A stretch of DNA of 64,000 bases from Amphiura filiformis. Its lineage: Eukaryota > Echinodermata > Ophiuroidea > Amphilepidida > Amphiuridae. The stretch lies in contig NW_027305501.1 in the NCBI RefSeq assembly GCF_039555335.1, forward strand, positions 62,001 through 126,000, written 5' to 3'. The notes under the pieces were generated by a model. It made no database searches. It was not told where the DNA came from and saw only the letters and a list, made by a program, of their open reading frames with translations. Positions 13,281 to 25,955 of the stretch are shown piece by piece (the first letter of the stretch is position 1; each line of letters begins with the position of its first letter). The position numbers were made by a program, and so were the translations under genes.

Positions 13281-14875
13281 GAAATATATAAGAAATTATG
13301 GACAATTTTGTTTGGTATTTTGGAGTGAAATTGGTCTTCTCTTCCCAGGAAAGAAACATTTTGTTCAGCCCTGCTTGTCATCTTTAATCAGGTATGCCTC
13401 CGTTTGAAGTACCATTTGAAGAGATCAGATTCAAAAACGTGATATACATATATATATACACCATTTTCAAACTTTTTGCATTAAACCGACCAACATCTGA
13501 CCTATGACACCTTACTTTAAAAAATCCAATGTATATTTTTGAAACTATGAACATAAACAGCACATATTTTCTTATTATGCTCTTTATTTTTGTAGACTTG
13601 CTTCAAGTCCTTGGGTGTCCTTAGTGAATGAAAACTACAGTCATGGAAGCTTTGCCGCATCTTTCAAAAATTCCTGTTTCTTTCCAAAAAATTTTTCAAA
13701 ATAATTATTTACCATCTTAACTTTTACATTTTAAAAATCTATTTAACGTTTCACTTGCTAGTGCTAGGCCAGATAACGGACTCTCTTATCATACTTAGTA
13801 CCTCTAGGCATACTGTGCACTGCAAGGGTAGTCTAGTCATGAAGGTCTCTACTACCTTCATGGTCTATACAGCAAAATGTCCAGGCATGCTTCCTCCCTT
13901 AAACTCATGAGCTGGCCATCAGTGACGGCCCATCACCCATCGTCCTACACAAAAAATTTGACCCGACTAAAAATCTGAGGGAGTCCATGAAACTACTAGT
14001 CTGTCAAGTCCATGGCATCACAGACCAATGGCATGAATAGAGAAAAAAGTAAGAATGAAGATTTGGTCAAGGCTATATTTTTGAAGAGTTTACATTTATA
14101 TATTAAATCAAGAAAAATGAATATCGCCTTCTGCATCTGAAAACTCTTCATTTGCACTCTGCCTGACTATGCCTAGGAAGGTAAAAGCAGAGGGCTGACA
14201 GTAAATTTCGCTGATCCCTCCTTTTTTTTCTATGTAGATTTAACACACGATTCCCGCTGTTGTTTTGGTTCCACTTTAGCACCCCCTGGTACACGCATGG
14301 AGGTCGCCATTTGAGGTTTTAGCACCCCGGCTACCTTGACTACGCGTTCAGCATCGCGTATAGTTCGCGTTCCCAACTGTCAATCACCTCGAGCTTGACA
14401 ACGATATCTGAATAGACTATCGCCAAGTCTTACGTGTAGGTGCGAACTTTAGGTTAATTTTCGTGATTGAAGCAGTATTTTTCTTGTATAAATCTTGGCC
14501 CGGATAGCGGGATTTGGTTGATTTAATGCATTTGATAAATTAAGTTCATGTATGCGCTAAAAAATATAATTAAAAGTATTAAAAAAGCTGTTCAACATTT
14601 GAAAAAAAATGCACTGTAGCAGGCTTGAAAAAGTCTAACCGTGGATGCAGCAAGCCGCAATTTTACCGGTAATTTTCATGACTTGAACGCGGAGCACGGA
14701 CGCGATATAGCCGGTAGAAATCGCGGTAGTGTTCCAGGCCTACGCGATGGCAGGGTAATGGCGGCTTCCATACTTTGATTACTTTTATAATGAGCTGTCA
14801 TATCCCAATTTGTTTTATCTCTGGTAAAAGCATGGGACTCTCATGGTCCCGTCACTGTTTGTACTCATAATCCTG
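13281..14875. other. Gene-free stretch
   Basis: No gene is supported here. From about 14260 to 14740 the sequence is richer in CG dinucleotides and has two TTTAGCACCCC phrases; a similar TTAGCACCC motif recurs near 16340 and 16370, so this may be a degraded repeat. The remainder is AT-rich and featureless to my reading. Confidence 0.4.
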
Positions 14876-17800
14876 TCACCTTGGATGACACAAATACTGA
14901 GTTTGATAGTTGGCATAGCACCTGAATTCATTTCCTAGTTTGTTAGTGTGACTTGGTATAAATAGACATACTGATGCATCTAATAACTCCTTGGCTTGTG
15001 TTTCCATTACAGCTCCTGAAATAAGACAGAAAATAATGACAACTTATGAAGCATTGTTAACAAACTGGGAAACTCAGGTGTTTCATTCTAAGTATTGCAT
15101 TACACATGACACAAAATGTCAAACATCTAGCTCTTTTGTATACATGAATATACACTTGGTCCCCACCTCACACAGTGTCATCGCCCCGATATCTTCATGG
15201 CAGAAATCGCCATGGTAGGTTGAATCCACAGCCACGCATCGCCATTTTGTTCCGACCTTTGAGACGCATAATGAGCAGAGGGACATGACTAAGGCTACTG
15301 ACAATAGCCTGGTAATTGACCTCTCTGTGTGTGAGTGAACATGTATACGCCTTTGAGGTCAATGGTCATCAACTTTTATACTGCCTCCACGGGAGTAAGT
15401 GCAGCTAGCCTACGCGCTGCGCTATAGCACTTCAGCACATATAAAATCAGAATATTTTTGTAAGTTTTTGAGTTCAAGACGCACGCTTCTTTCTCAAGAT
15501 GCTAGCTAACGACTATCATATCCGTTGAACATATATATTTAAGTGCAAGGAACCAAATCTGGATTCTTTAGACTAAATCAACTACGGGAGATATTCATCA
15601 TTTTCTACCCCGGTATCCAAAGATTTATCGTCTGAATATCAAATTGTGCATAGCACATTCACGTGTATCGATCCCGGGTATTTATTTTAGTATCTCTGCT
15701 GTACCAAGTAATTATTAGCCAGGTGATGTCGGTGTGCCTCAGTCTATTGCTGAATAAAATATTTTTACTTATTATAGCCATCTGTTTGCCCATCATAATT
15801 TATCATTAAAGCTGTTGAAAAAAGCATTGGAACTTGGAAGTACTAGTATATAGTTCAGATTTACAAATAAAGGACCGAAAGTTTTCACTCTGCAATTGAA
15901 GAGTACACAAAATGCATGAACGAGTAAATATGTGTGATTTGTGCGTTTGCTAAAGTAAACCCTGAACACATAAATGATTTGAACTCTTGGAACATAGGCT
16001 GTTACGCTACAAGTCTAGTTTTATGTTTTAGAAGGTCAAATTAGAATGGGCACTTTTATTCAAATGGCAGGCAAGCTTCAAATTCTAGCCAAGACACTGA
16101 ATTAAAGGAAGACAGGGTCCTAATTAGATCGAATACAATTCTAAGGTACCTATGTGGTGCATTAGATTTTTCTATTCAACATTTAATATAACCAGGACCC
16201 TGACAGTGAGTTCAGAAGTATGTTACTGCGTGGAAGAGGCCATTGACCCTGTCATCGCGTATCAGGAACTACCGGTCACTTGAATGCGCCCTATACGCGT
16301 TATTGATCGCGCAGGACGCTTGTGCTGGCGACTCGTTCGTTAGCACCCGGCGACCCTCCGCGTTGCTGTTAGCACCCTATGGCAGCTCCCATACGCGTGA
16401 TTTGCGGGATTTTATTTTCAGGCTCTGTAGCATGCAAATTTGGCTGGTCCGTTTTTTACAGTGGGGGACCTGATATAACCAGTAACCACTACATGACTCA
16501 CCTGTGCATAAAATCACTTTCCCTTTCGTCAAGTACTTCACCGTCTCCGCTGTCTTTGCCAAACACTCCTCATTCAAAAATGGTGGATCAGCAACAACAA
16601 CATCGTAGGACTGACTCTCTATCTCCTTTGGAAGCTCCAGGGGCTTATTATAGTCATAGAATACAAAGTCCTCCTTGTAGGTGGCAAACCGATGATCAAA
16701 TTCAAAAACTGTAGCCTTACATGATGCTGGTTTCATTGTCTGTAGCTTTTGGTATAGTGTTGGGCAAGACACACATGCTATTCTGTGATGTAAGATAATG
16801 ATATCATATCATTAAGGGCTGGGGTATGAACGTTTGGATTTTCGGTATTTATTTTGGGACATTAGAGCACATCAGACATATCGAATTGCATTCTGAATAC
16901 GAAAAATGTCATTCTGATATCAAATAATTTTGATGTTTTGAAATTCGCAATTTAATACACATTTTATGGCAAATCATTAAAATTGATATTTTTGATATTT
17001 AACAGTACTTGAAGTAAACTTTATAAATCTGATGATTTATACTTAAAGTGTATGTAGGTGGGATGAAAAGTCGACGATCAATTGAAAATTTTGACCTTTT
17101 CAGTATTGAAGATAGGGATTTTTTTTCCCAAAACACCAAAAAAAATTAGGTCTTTTTGGGAAAAAAATCCATATCTTCAATATGAAAGGTCAAAATTTTC
17201 AATTGACCGTCGGCTTTTCCTCCCTGCTACATACACTTTAAGAATATATCATTAGATTTATATAGTTTACTTCGAGGACTGTTATATATCAAAATTTTGA
17301 AAAATATCAAATTTTTATAATTTGTCATAAAATTTGTATTATATTGTGATTTTAAAAATGAAAATTATTTGATATCAGAAAGACATGCTTCAGATTCAGA
17401 ATGCAATTGATAGGTCTGAGGTGCTCTCATGTCCCACAAAAAATACTGTCGAAAACGCAATAAACGCTCATTTTAGATCCCTTAAGATGATTGTGATGTT
17501 TGTATCTGCTTATTGATAAAAAAAATTTTCATGAGGTAGTTAACTTAAGACTCTGATCTTTTTACAATATACTGAAAATTTAATTGGGGCTGTGTGATGC
17601 ACAACAAAACGCTAGACATGGGCGTAGGTTATCATTGAAAACCCTTGGACATGGGTCCATGTTTTGAAAATGTGTCCCAAAATGGCAAAAATATGGTAGC
17701 TTTTTGTAAAATATCCTTACAAGTGGGTCCATGTTTAGAACAAATAGTAAAAGAGCAAAAGTTTCCAGTTTTTGAGTGAAAAAATTACCTCTAGAAATGA

Positions 17801-18815
17801 GGTATGGTTTTGCGAAAGCTCTGATGGCATACATTTGTACAAACCGCACACTTTATCCATAAATATTTCAATCAATTGGGCAAAAAATGGCTAAGGATAT
17901 ATTCTTGTTGAGTGAGTAGTTTTCTCATTTTGTCAGCATTCTTGAGCAGCTCATTCATATCCTGTATCCTTTCCAACAAAGTGTCTAGCAATGTGTACAT
18001 GTATAGCCCTCATGAAAATGACACAGTGGGCAAGCATTGGGGCTTTGTCTTCCTATCTTGATCAATCTCTGTAACATGTACTCACCTTCCATTTTCTCCT
18101 GCTGCTGCCAAGACTTCTTTGGCTAACACTTCTGATGTCTGCTCATCATACCAGAACTGAGACAGTTGCTAACAAAACAAAAACAATCAAAATTTATATT
18201 ATTATGTTTATGAATATTTTTATTTCCACCAAAGATATAATGTGATCAGTGAGGTCTTTAGGGGTAGGATTGGATGGGACAATACTGCCTTGATGCTGCA
18301 CCTCCAATTAGATAAAAGCATTTTTCCTCCATACATTTTGAAATTTATAACCTTCTCTAATCCCTATGGACATTTTGACCTGTCAAATAAAATTTACCAA
18401 AGATCACCCTGAGTGTCAATACCCACCCAGCAAAGCGGGTCAGTTTGTTATTCAAAGATCAAGGTATAACCCACTGAGCACTACCTGCCGATCTAACATT
18501 GCCTCTGATTGGTCAATTACATGATATCTAAATACTTTAATCACCTATCAGAACTTTTTGCTGATTGGTCCAATTGAAAATGAAACTTCTTTTTGGCCAA
18601 TCGGCAGGTAGTTCTCATGGGGTTAGTGAAGTATAACTGCCAGGATAAAGCCTCCTTACCCAGTCTTCTTGTATTATGCCAGTCTTAGATGCCTGCCCAT
18701 CTTCCATGGCTTGTTGTTCTTCATTCACCTTCTCCGATTGCTCTGCATAGAATTCTTGCAGGGCTGCAAGAGCATGGGCTGATAACTGAGGTGCATCATC
18801 ATCTGAGTCACTCAT
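14876..18815 (-). CDS. EEF1AKMT1: eEF1A lysine methyltransferase 1 (EEF1AKMT1/N6AMT2)
   Basis: Four coding exons on the minus strand: 18815-18660, 18168-18086, 16782-16502 and 15015-14876, joined by GT-AG introns in consistent phase to give about 219 residues (human protein 214). The start MSDSDDDAPQLSAHALAAL matches the family N-terminus closely, followed by QLSQFWYDEQT, the IACVSCPTLYQKL strand, FEFDHRF and the methyltransferase motif ADPPF (D145 to F148; the human protein has DPPY, and Phe is allowed in this motif class). The last exon encodes GNEFRCYANY, the conserved C-terminus. The family methylates a lysine of elongation factor eEF1A in the cytosol using S-adenosylmethionine. Intron 1 holds a small MITE and intron 2 a TTAA foldback element. 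The next gene, MATCAP, lies 14 kb away on the other strand. The assignment rests on remembered family sequence and is strong. Confidence 0.93.
15165..15680. repeat. Dispersed repeat, copy A (inverted partner at 49660)
   Basis: This stretch in intron 3 of EEF1AKMT1 reappears in reverse complement at about 49660-50155. Shared landmarks include CCCCGATATCTTCATGGCAG, the AGAGAGGTCAATTACCAGG region, GCAGCTAGCCTACGC and GATTTGATATTCAGACGATA. Similarity looks like 75-85 percent with indels. The type of element is not recognised; no coding frame or terminal repeats are obvious. Confidence 0.7.
16816..17481. mobile_element. Long foldback MITE with TTAA target site, copy 3
   Basis: Same family as 11005-11660 but in the opposite orientation: it starts GGGCTGGGGTATGAACG and ends GAGCGTTTATTGCG-type sequence in inverse, finishing GATCCC. 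It is flanked by TTAA (16812-16815 and 17482-17485). It lies in intron 2 of EEF1AKMT1, 34 bases from the splice acceptor of exon 3. Confidence 0.87.
18468..18624. mobile_element. Small foldback MITE in EEF1AKMT1 intron 1
   Basis: Left end AACCCACTGAGCACTACCTG and right end CAGGTAGTTCTCATGGGGTT are imperfect inverted copies of about 25 bp, enclosing ATTGGTCAATT-type inner repeats. It is 157 bp long, non-coding and superfamily unknown. Confidence 0.7.
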
Positions 18816-18931
18816 CGTGGTACAGTATGGAAAATTCTACAGTGTCCAGAAAATTTCAGAATTCTGTACTGGACAAAATGTGAGTTAATTGAGAAAACCC
18901 ATCAGCAACGTAAGTTGTAAGGGGTATGCAA

Positions 18932-20831
18932 TACCCTTACCATAAGTCGAGGCTAAATAAGCCTTACCTTAGCCTCAACTTGGCCTCGATATCTTTTGAG
19001 GCTAAAAATTAACCTCAACTTAGCCATCGAGGCTAAGAAATTAACCTTATCGGTGACAAGGCTAAGAAATTAACCTCGCCTTAGCCTGAAATGTTTTGAG
19101 GCTAAAAAATTAACCTCGTCTTGGCCTGCTTTAATTTTGAGGCTAAAATTAACCTCAACTTTATTGAGGCTATTATTAGCCTCAAAAATATGGTCACATG
19201 ATAGGTCAGAGGTCACCAACTGTCAGGGAGCAGACTACTGTATGCTGCTCAGAATTGCCAATAATTTTGAAAAATTAACAGTTTAAAGGGTAGGCCTATT
19301 TTAGGCTTTTTTACTGGTGCCTAGTTCATGGGGAGCATGGCAACCATATCTCTGGAAGAAAAATCAGCTTTTCGTAAGTTTCAAAGTATGTATTTTATTG
19401 CTTCTTTTCATCAGGAAATATGGCCTTTTTGAGGTTGTCGAATTCAGCAGACATGCATGTATTGTAGTCTGCAGACATGTATACTGCAGTTTGATGCTGG
19501 CTGACCCTGGTGAAAACGTGTTACTGCACTGATGTTGTTAGGGTGTTATGTTAATTGATGTTTGGGGATGTTTGTACTTTAAATTGGGGTGGGTTATTTA
19601 GAGAGTTCAAATATGGTGAGTTAATGTTGTTGGGAAAGTTCAAATAATGAAATATGATAGGTTGTCATATTGGAAGTGTTATGTTAAGTTGGGATGAAGT
19701 GGTGTGCATGCAATATATGTCAATGTATTGGAGATGTTTCTACTTTGAAGTGGGGGGGGTCATCTGGAGAGTTCAAGTGTGGTGAGTTTTCACCTACACC
19801 CGATTTGAAAGAGTTATATGCGGGAGTTCTATTTGGTAAAAGTTGAGATGTGGACATGTGGTAGGGGATGTTTGTACTTTTAAGTGGGGATGGTCATTTT
19901 GAGAGTTCTTATGGTGAGTTGTCACCTTCAGCATATTAAAAGAGTTGTTTGGTGACATTGGGATATGGTGTACGTGTCATAAAGATAAACTCTTCCAATA
20001 CGCTAAAGGTGACAACTCTACAAATTACCCCCTCCCCACTTCAAAATACAACTGTCCCGTAACATTGACAGCACACCATATCCCAACTTTACAAATAAAA
20101 CTTTCCAATACTAGTATGCTCAAGGTGACAACTTGCACCATATTGGAACTCTTACCAAATGACAACTCACCATAGTTGGATTTTCCAATTGACAACTCAC
20201 CATATTGGAACTCTCCAAATGCAACTCACCAAATAACCCTACCCCCACTTCATAACACCCCAAAATTATCAGTAACACTTATCACCTAGCTGGATCAATA
20301 AATAGCCCAACCGTCCCTGCATGCATGTAATGTTTAGCCTCGTAAAATAGCCTCAAATTATTAGCCTTGTCTTAGCTTAGCCTCTAAATATTGCGAGGCT
20401 TAACTAATTTAAATAATTAGGCTAATTTTCAGGCTAAGACGAGGCTAAGATAAGGCTAAGACGAGGCTAGTTATTTACTGAGGCTAATATTACGAGGCTA
20501 ATTATTTGAGGCTAATTATTTGAGGCTTATCTAATTTGCATAATTAGGCTAATTTTCAGGCTAAGGTGAGGCTAAGGTAAGGCTAAGACGAGGCTAGTTA
20601 TTTACTGAGGCTAATATTACGAGGCTAATAATGCGAGGCTAATGATTTGAGGCTAATGATTTGAGGCTAATTATTTGAGGCTTATCTAATTTGCATAATT
20701 AGGCTAATTTTCAGGCTAAGGTGAGGCTAAGGTAAGGCTAAGACGAGGCTAAGGATATGAGGCTATTCATGAGGCTTATTTTCTGAGGCTAAGTCGAGGC
20801 TTAGATAAGGCCTCGACCTTTGGTAAGGGTA
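18932..20831. mobile_element. 1.9-kb element built of GAGGCTAA repeats
   Basis: The ends are TACCCTTACCATAAGTCGAG at left and CTCGACCTTTGGTAAGGGTA at right, inverted with respect to each other, suggesting a DNA transposon. Both subterminal zones are packed with GAGGCTAA or its complement TTAGCCTC. On the right side (20390-20780) these are arranged in a tandem unit containing CTAATTTGCATAATTAGGC. The middle (about 19540-20270) is itself a large imperfect palindrome made of GGTGAGTT and GAGAGTTC phrases. No transposase is visible. Confidence 0.75.
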
Positions 20832-21011
20832 ACTATGTGTAAGAATTAATTGTAGGGGCAAAGATTTTTTGGCAAGCTGGGGCAGATGTGTTGGACACCT
20901 TTTTACACCCTAGAAAGGCATTTAAAAAAATTTCAAGTGCAAAATGTCCTGCTTGCTGCGCTCACATCACATGATATTACGACAATTTAAGGTTACCATT
21001 TTGGTTCCCAT

Positions 21012-21654
21012 ATATGAAGAGCTTTGTTTCAAAACCCCTTACATCCACTTTTGGGTGAAATTGCATTATTGACAAGACATTATCGTGTGGGTAAAAATAC
21101 ACATTTTGGTGGTTGTTTGACCTTCATACCACTTTCCCTTCCGGAGATATGGTATATTTCCCGTTTGGGAAATCTTGGGGAATTTCCGGAAATCTGAACA
21201 TAAAATGAATATAGAATTGTTTTGTTTTAATATTTTGATGTATACTAGTAGCATGGAATGTTCTTTACCTATTAAAACCAAAGGGAACTGTTTTTGGGTC
21301 ACTATTTTTGAAAAAAATCATTTTAATTAACAAAAGGTGTAGCTTCGGAAATACTCAAAAAATGCCAAAAGGCTCAAATATGATTGCAAAGGTGATTTCT
21401 AGAAAAGGGGTAAATTTGTTTTGTTGCAAAAGCCCTTATATCCACAAAAGGCGCGATATAAAATATATAATAAAATAAATAGGAAGGCTTCAAAATTGTA
21501 CCAAACCTATTCTTTTAGTTTCTATTCATCAACACTTTATCCAAACCCAAATTGAATCAAATCGAACCAGTAATACTTGCACAATTAAAAAAAGCGTTTT
21601 TTCTCAAAAAGTTAAAATTGGATGTAAGGGGTTTTGCAACAAAGCTCTTCATAT
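21012..21654. mobile_element. TIR element, 0.64 kb
   Basis: The left end ATATGAAGAGCTTTGTTTCA and the following AAACCCCTTACATCC are matched in inverse by GGATGTAAGGGGTTTTGCAA and CAAAGCTCTTCATAT at the right, about 37 bp in all. A third, internal version of the motif occurs near 21425. It is non-coding. Confidence 0.7.
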
Positions 21655-21827
21655 CTGGCATGTGTATATGGGGGCAAAGAGATTTTGTCAGTTGAAAGGA
21701 CATGATTACACTTACAGTCACCTGTAAACTATTTAAATATATAAATTTCCATTTCTTTTTCTGGAGTCTGGACATGCCTTTAGAACTTAACACTAAAAAT
21801 TACACTACTCACATCATTAAGCTCATG

Positions 21828-22060
21828 CAGATTAATTCGTTTACACATGTAGCAAATAGCCTATATCATCAAATTTGAATTTCGTTCTGGATACCAGAAC
21901 GAAATTACAACAGTGGCCAGGGAGCAGTGTATAAATAGTACACATAATCATGGATAACTGGCAAACACAAAATTGGAATCAGCTGAAATTTTGGGAATAA
22001 GCTTTTTTCGTGGATATCTACTGAAAAATGTCATAAAGAGGATGCCAGGATCACGAATAT
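21828..22060 (+). mobile_element. R1 family MITE, left-truncated copy
   Basis: It matches the right two thirds of the R1 element: TGCAGATTAATTCG, the hairpin ATTTCGTTCTGG/CCAGAACGAAAT, then GGGAATAAGCTTTTTT and GATGCCAGGATCACGA. The TTAA of TGCAGATTAATTCG is unoccupied here, whereas the copy at 10895 has an element inserted in it. Confidence 0.75.
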
Positions 22061-22264
22061 TCTGAGTATAAAGACCCAACACTTGTGCTGACAGCCAATT
22101 TGGTCACTTATTCAAAATGTGACATGTACACCAGTTACAATCCCTGAAATAAATGGTCTACTTTTTTAGTGGGCCTCAATTCCAAAGCATAAAAATGCAA
22201 TCCCCAACCCTTTCATGCTTTGGTTACCCTTTGGACAACTTTGATATGAAATTGGATCGGTTGA

Positions 22265-22363
22265 GCCCATATTTATTGGTCGAGCTATGAGTTTTAAAAT
22301 ATTGGACGAGACGTAGTCGAGTCCAATATTTTAAAACTCATAGCGAGACCAATAAATATTGGG
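22265..22363. repeat. Near-perfect 99-bp palindrome
   Basis: Arms of about 43 bases, from GCCCATATTTATTGGTC to ATATTGGAC, are repeated in inverse around a short GAGACGTAGTCGA centre. It could extrude as a cruciform and is probably a MITE remnant. Confidence 0.85.
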
Positions 22364-23059
22364 CGTAAGCATCAATTTTATCATTATTATGTTTTGGATG
22401 CAATATTATCACAACTTGGATCCATCACAACATAATAATGTAAAAATCTGTGTCTGAAAATCACCGGTACAAACATCGATACTATACTTCTTCCGCATCG
22501 CTGTTTAGCCAGTAGCCATTGAGCGATAGTAGGATACGGGGACGTCCGGACGTAGGCTAAAATAGTTCTTTGACCTGTTCCTAGCCTGACGTCTCAATTC
22601 ACTCAGTCTCGTTTCTGCTTACCAGACAGCAAATACTGTGTATTTGCTGTGTGGAACCAGACATAGTCTATAGATTACAAAAACCTCCTTTAATTTATCA
22701 TATTAAAGAGACATAAACATGATACATGTTATGTACTATTAATGTTTTTGTAAGCAATGATGCTTCAGTAATTTAGTATACATATGTATACAGTTTGCAT
22801 GAATTACATGCAGCATTTGAGAATTATATAACATTCTGCAGGATTTTATGGGTAGACAACCTATACTACAGTTGTGTCGCACCCATCTTGTCCTCTTGAA
22901 CCTAGAGGGTCGAGTGCAGATATCAGAACCGGGGATGATTCCCCTTCTCTTTTCGAATAGCTCTGACACTTTAACGTGCACAGGGATGAATCCTCCTGAA
23001 CACAGGACCAACGGCTTTACGTGACTTCCGAATCACGGACGAAGCACATACACTACCTA

Positions 23060-23278
23060 TATCTGCACATGTTAAGCAGTGTATGGGGGCGAGAGAAAAT
23101 TCTTCAATTAAATTCTGAAATTAAATTACTGAACCTAATTGAAGGATTCCCGACCACATAGGAACTTTTTGGGAGGGAAGAGAATTTTCACCTAAGGCAA
23201 GCCCAAGGCTCGAACCCTCGTCGATCGTATCTCCCGGCCGGCAGCGCAACGCCTTAACCGCTCGGCCATCTCGCCCTC
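23060..23278 (-). mobile_element. tRNA-derived SINE
   Basis: The minus strand starts AGAGGGCGAGATGGCCGAGC (box A), then GGTTAAGGCG, and has box B GAGGGTTCGAGCC about 50 bases on, resembling a class II (Leu/Ser-like) tRNA. It then continues into a SINE body running to about 23060. A related head on the plus strand at 30631 shares the GAGGGCGAG start. Confidence 0.78.
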
Positions 23279-25955
23279 TTGCTTACAAGAGCAAGACATA
23301 ACTTAAGCTTACAAGTTAAACAGTTACACGTAAATTTTACTATCCCAGATAAGGCACTTGAAACTTGATTCTGAGTTTAGCGTCCGCCGCCCGCATTATG
23401 AATTTTGTGCCGCGTTTGAGATGTAAAATCTGAAAATAATTCATTATTTTGCAAATTACAACTAAAACAGAAAGAAAATTTATTCTGCAAAATTTTTAAA
23501 CCCCTTTTTTTCTATTTGAACCCTTCGAAAACTATAGAAAGCCTTGAGAACTATTAGATGAATCCATCTAAATATTTTAGCATTAAAAATATACAGGTTT
23601 TTGACCCTTGCTCTAACCAATTATTTCAATTATACCTTTGGGATACCAGCTAGCTAGGGTAGACTAGAAGAGAAATCAACCTAGCCAAAATGTTTTTTAC
23701 CAGATGGAAATTGTTGATGTTGTAAATAATTTAACTAAGAAAGAGCTAGTTTTGACAAATTGGTGCCAAAAATTTATTTCATAATGTTCTGCATGATTGT
23801 TATTTTTGTATTTAATGAGTCAATCCCCCCCAATTTCCCCCTATCCTCAAATGTATACGGAGAGGTTACATGTAGTACAAATTGGAGTGAAGAAGACTGG
23901 CATGGACATGGTATACTTCGGAATACATTTAGTTTCTTTTAAAACTTGAAAAACAAAAAGCAAGGTAATTATACTTGTATAAATGTTTATGTGTGTTTGT
24001 GACATTATATTGCGACTGGCGATACCCAATTTGAATGAACAAAAGCGCATAAGCATTGGTAAAAGGCCGCTGATAATGAAACCTTGAAAATAATGAATAA
24101 TGAATAATGAAATAGTTGCCTCATTATGAGCTGAAAAAAATGGGATGCTAAACTCAACATCAAGTTTCAATAGCCTAAACAACATCATGATCCTCCGAAA
24201 TTGCCCGAGTCATATTAACGGGCATAATTGTGCGGAAATTAATTTCGCACCATTTCTGCCCGTTGCAGTCGACACAGTCTGTAGCAAAACAGAAATAGCA
24301 ACATTTGCAGATTTTGGTAAGCTTAAATTTTAAAAATTAGCTCCTTCTTGACTTGAGCTAAAAATATCATGAATATTAAATATCATGAATATCGAACGCA
24401 AAAGGAAAACTTACCAAAGAATATTAATATACATGTGGTATAAAACCAATTTCAATGACTTCGGTGTCTGATAGTGATACGCACTAGCCGCAGTCTGTGG
24501 CCCTCACGGACTTAGCGAGCGCATAGCGCGAGTAATCGAGCGCGTAGCGCGAGACGTTCAATCGAGCGCGTCAGCGCGAGGGCCACAGCAATTTCACAAC
24601 TTTCTCCCTAGCTTTTGCTAGGGGAGGTTCCAAATCTGTTCAGCTCCTTTAGTACATTACTAAAGCACACAAATCTTTGTGTGTATATCTATGGACCTTG
24701 AAGTACATGGGAGCCAGCCAACTGATGCTAAATTGCAATAAGTGTGCCTGGATTAACCACCTGTGGTGTCAATCATGAGTGAAATCAGTGACCAATAGCC
24801 AATCACAGGCAAGAGCTGGACCATTTTGAAAATTAGTTGACTGTTTATCTTGACAACAACCCTAATACTCATCACACATGTGTCTTGATGACAGATTCCT
24901 GGCTATCTCTACATGTGGTCTGGCCATGGTCTGGAAGAGTTAACATTGCCAGCATAATTAATGTGGTTTCATTTATTCACACTTAGAGTGGATGGTTAAG
25001 AGTTTAAGCCTGTGAATAATTTTGACCAGAAACATTATTAAAGATTAAAATACTTAATAAATAAAGTGTTTTCATGATTTTTATTTTGGAGTTCTTGAAA
25101 TTTATACTGGTCAATTTTCATGATTGGGTTGAAGTTGGATCTCTGTATTATGGGCTGTATTGTCTCTAAATTGTAACATTTCTTTTCCAACCAAACCTTA
25201 ACCCATTTCTATTATTTAGGCCTATCTTCTAGGATTTTTAATAATTCATGAATAGAGATATTTTATTTTATTTTCTTAAAGTTATGCTTATATAGGGTCT
25301 ACGTCTCTGAACTGATTTCAAGTAAAGGCCTTAATCAATTATGATAACTAATTATTGTCTTTATAAAATTTATAGACCTACGTATGGGCATGTTAGAGTA
25401 AAAAGTTATAAGTGCAGGCTGCCCAAAATATTTTAAAATTTACCTTGTAGAATTTAATAGAAAAAATATTGCAGCACTAACATTTTATAGAGCAAAATGA
25501 CAGAAAATAGTGAAAATCAGTAATGAATTGTACAAATTTTGTTTGCAAATAATAATTTGAACTTTTTGTAGGTAATATTATGGGCACGTCATGTTTTAGT
25601 GTTTTAGTCTTTATGAGTTTATCTTATTTTATAGGCCTATCTACATGATGTAGCTATCTGCACCTTTTCTCCTGTGCTAAATTGTTAACTTGCATTAGGC
25701 CTACATATTTAATCATTGAAGTAAGAATATTACTTGTATGATTTAATTTAATATGTTAAAAAACTATTTATTGTGTATCCTGCTGGTCAATCAATGGAGG
25801 CTGTTTGAGTTTTTAGCTCATTCTATTCATGCTGTTAATTGAAACGGTCGGAAATGGATGGAAATTAGGGTGCATCATGCCCCCCTTTTGTTAACCAGAT
25901 TTTATGTAGCCAGTCTTAAAATGTGCCAAATGATGAAATAATAAGATTCCCAAAA
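23279..25955. other. Gene-free stretch
   Basis: No gene is supported. A segment at 24315-24385 (TTGGTAAGCTTAAATTTTAA and then CTTGACTTGAGCTAAA) is repeated at 30205-30275, marking a dispersed repeat. The rest is AT-rich without structure that I can name, apart from the GCGC-rich palindrome at 24495. Confidence 0.4.
24495..24598. repeat. CG-rich palindrome with GAGCGCGTAGCGCGAG repeats
   Basis: CTGTGGCCCTC at the left and GAGGGCCACAG at the right enclose three copies of a GAGCGC-N-AGCGCGAG phrase. The block stands out from the AT-rich surroundings and can fold into one long hairpin. It is probably the remnant of a short inverted-repeat element. Confidence 0.75.

Noticed and set aside
15119-15304. 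Minus-strand frame as an extra EEF1AKMT1 exon
   Set aside because: It belongs to the dispersed repeat shared with 49660-50155, and the exons on either side join in phase without it.
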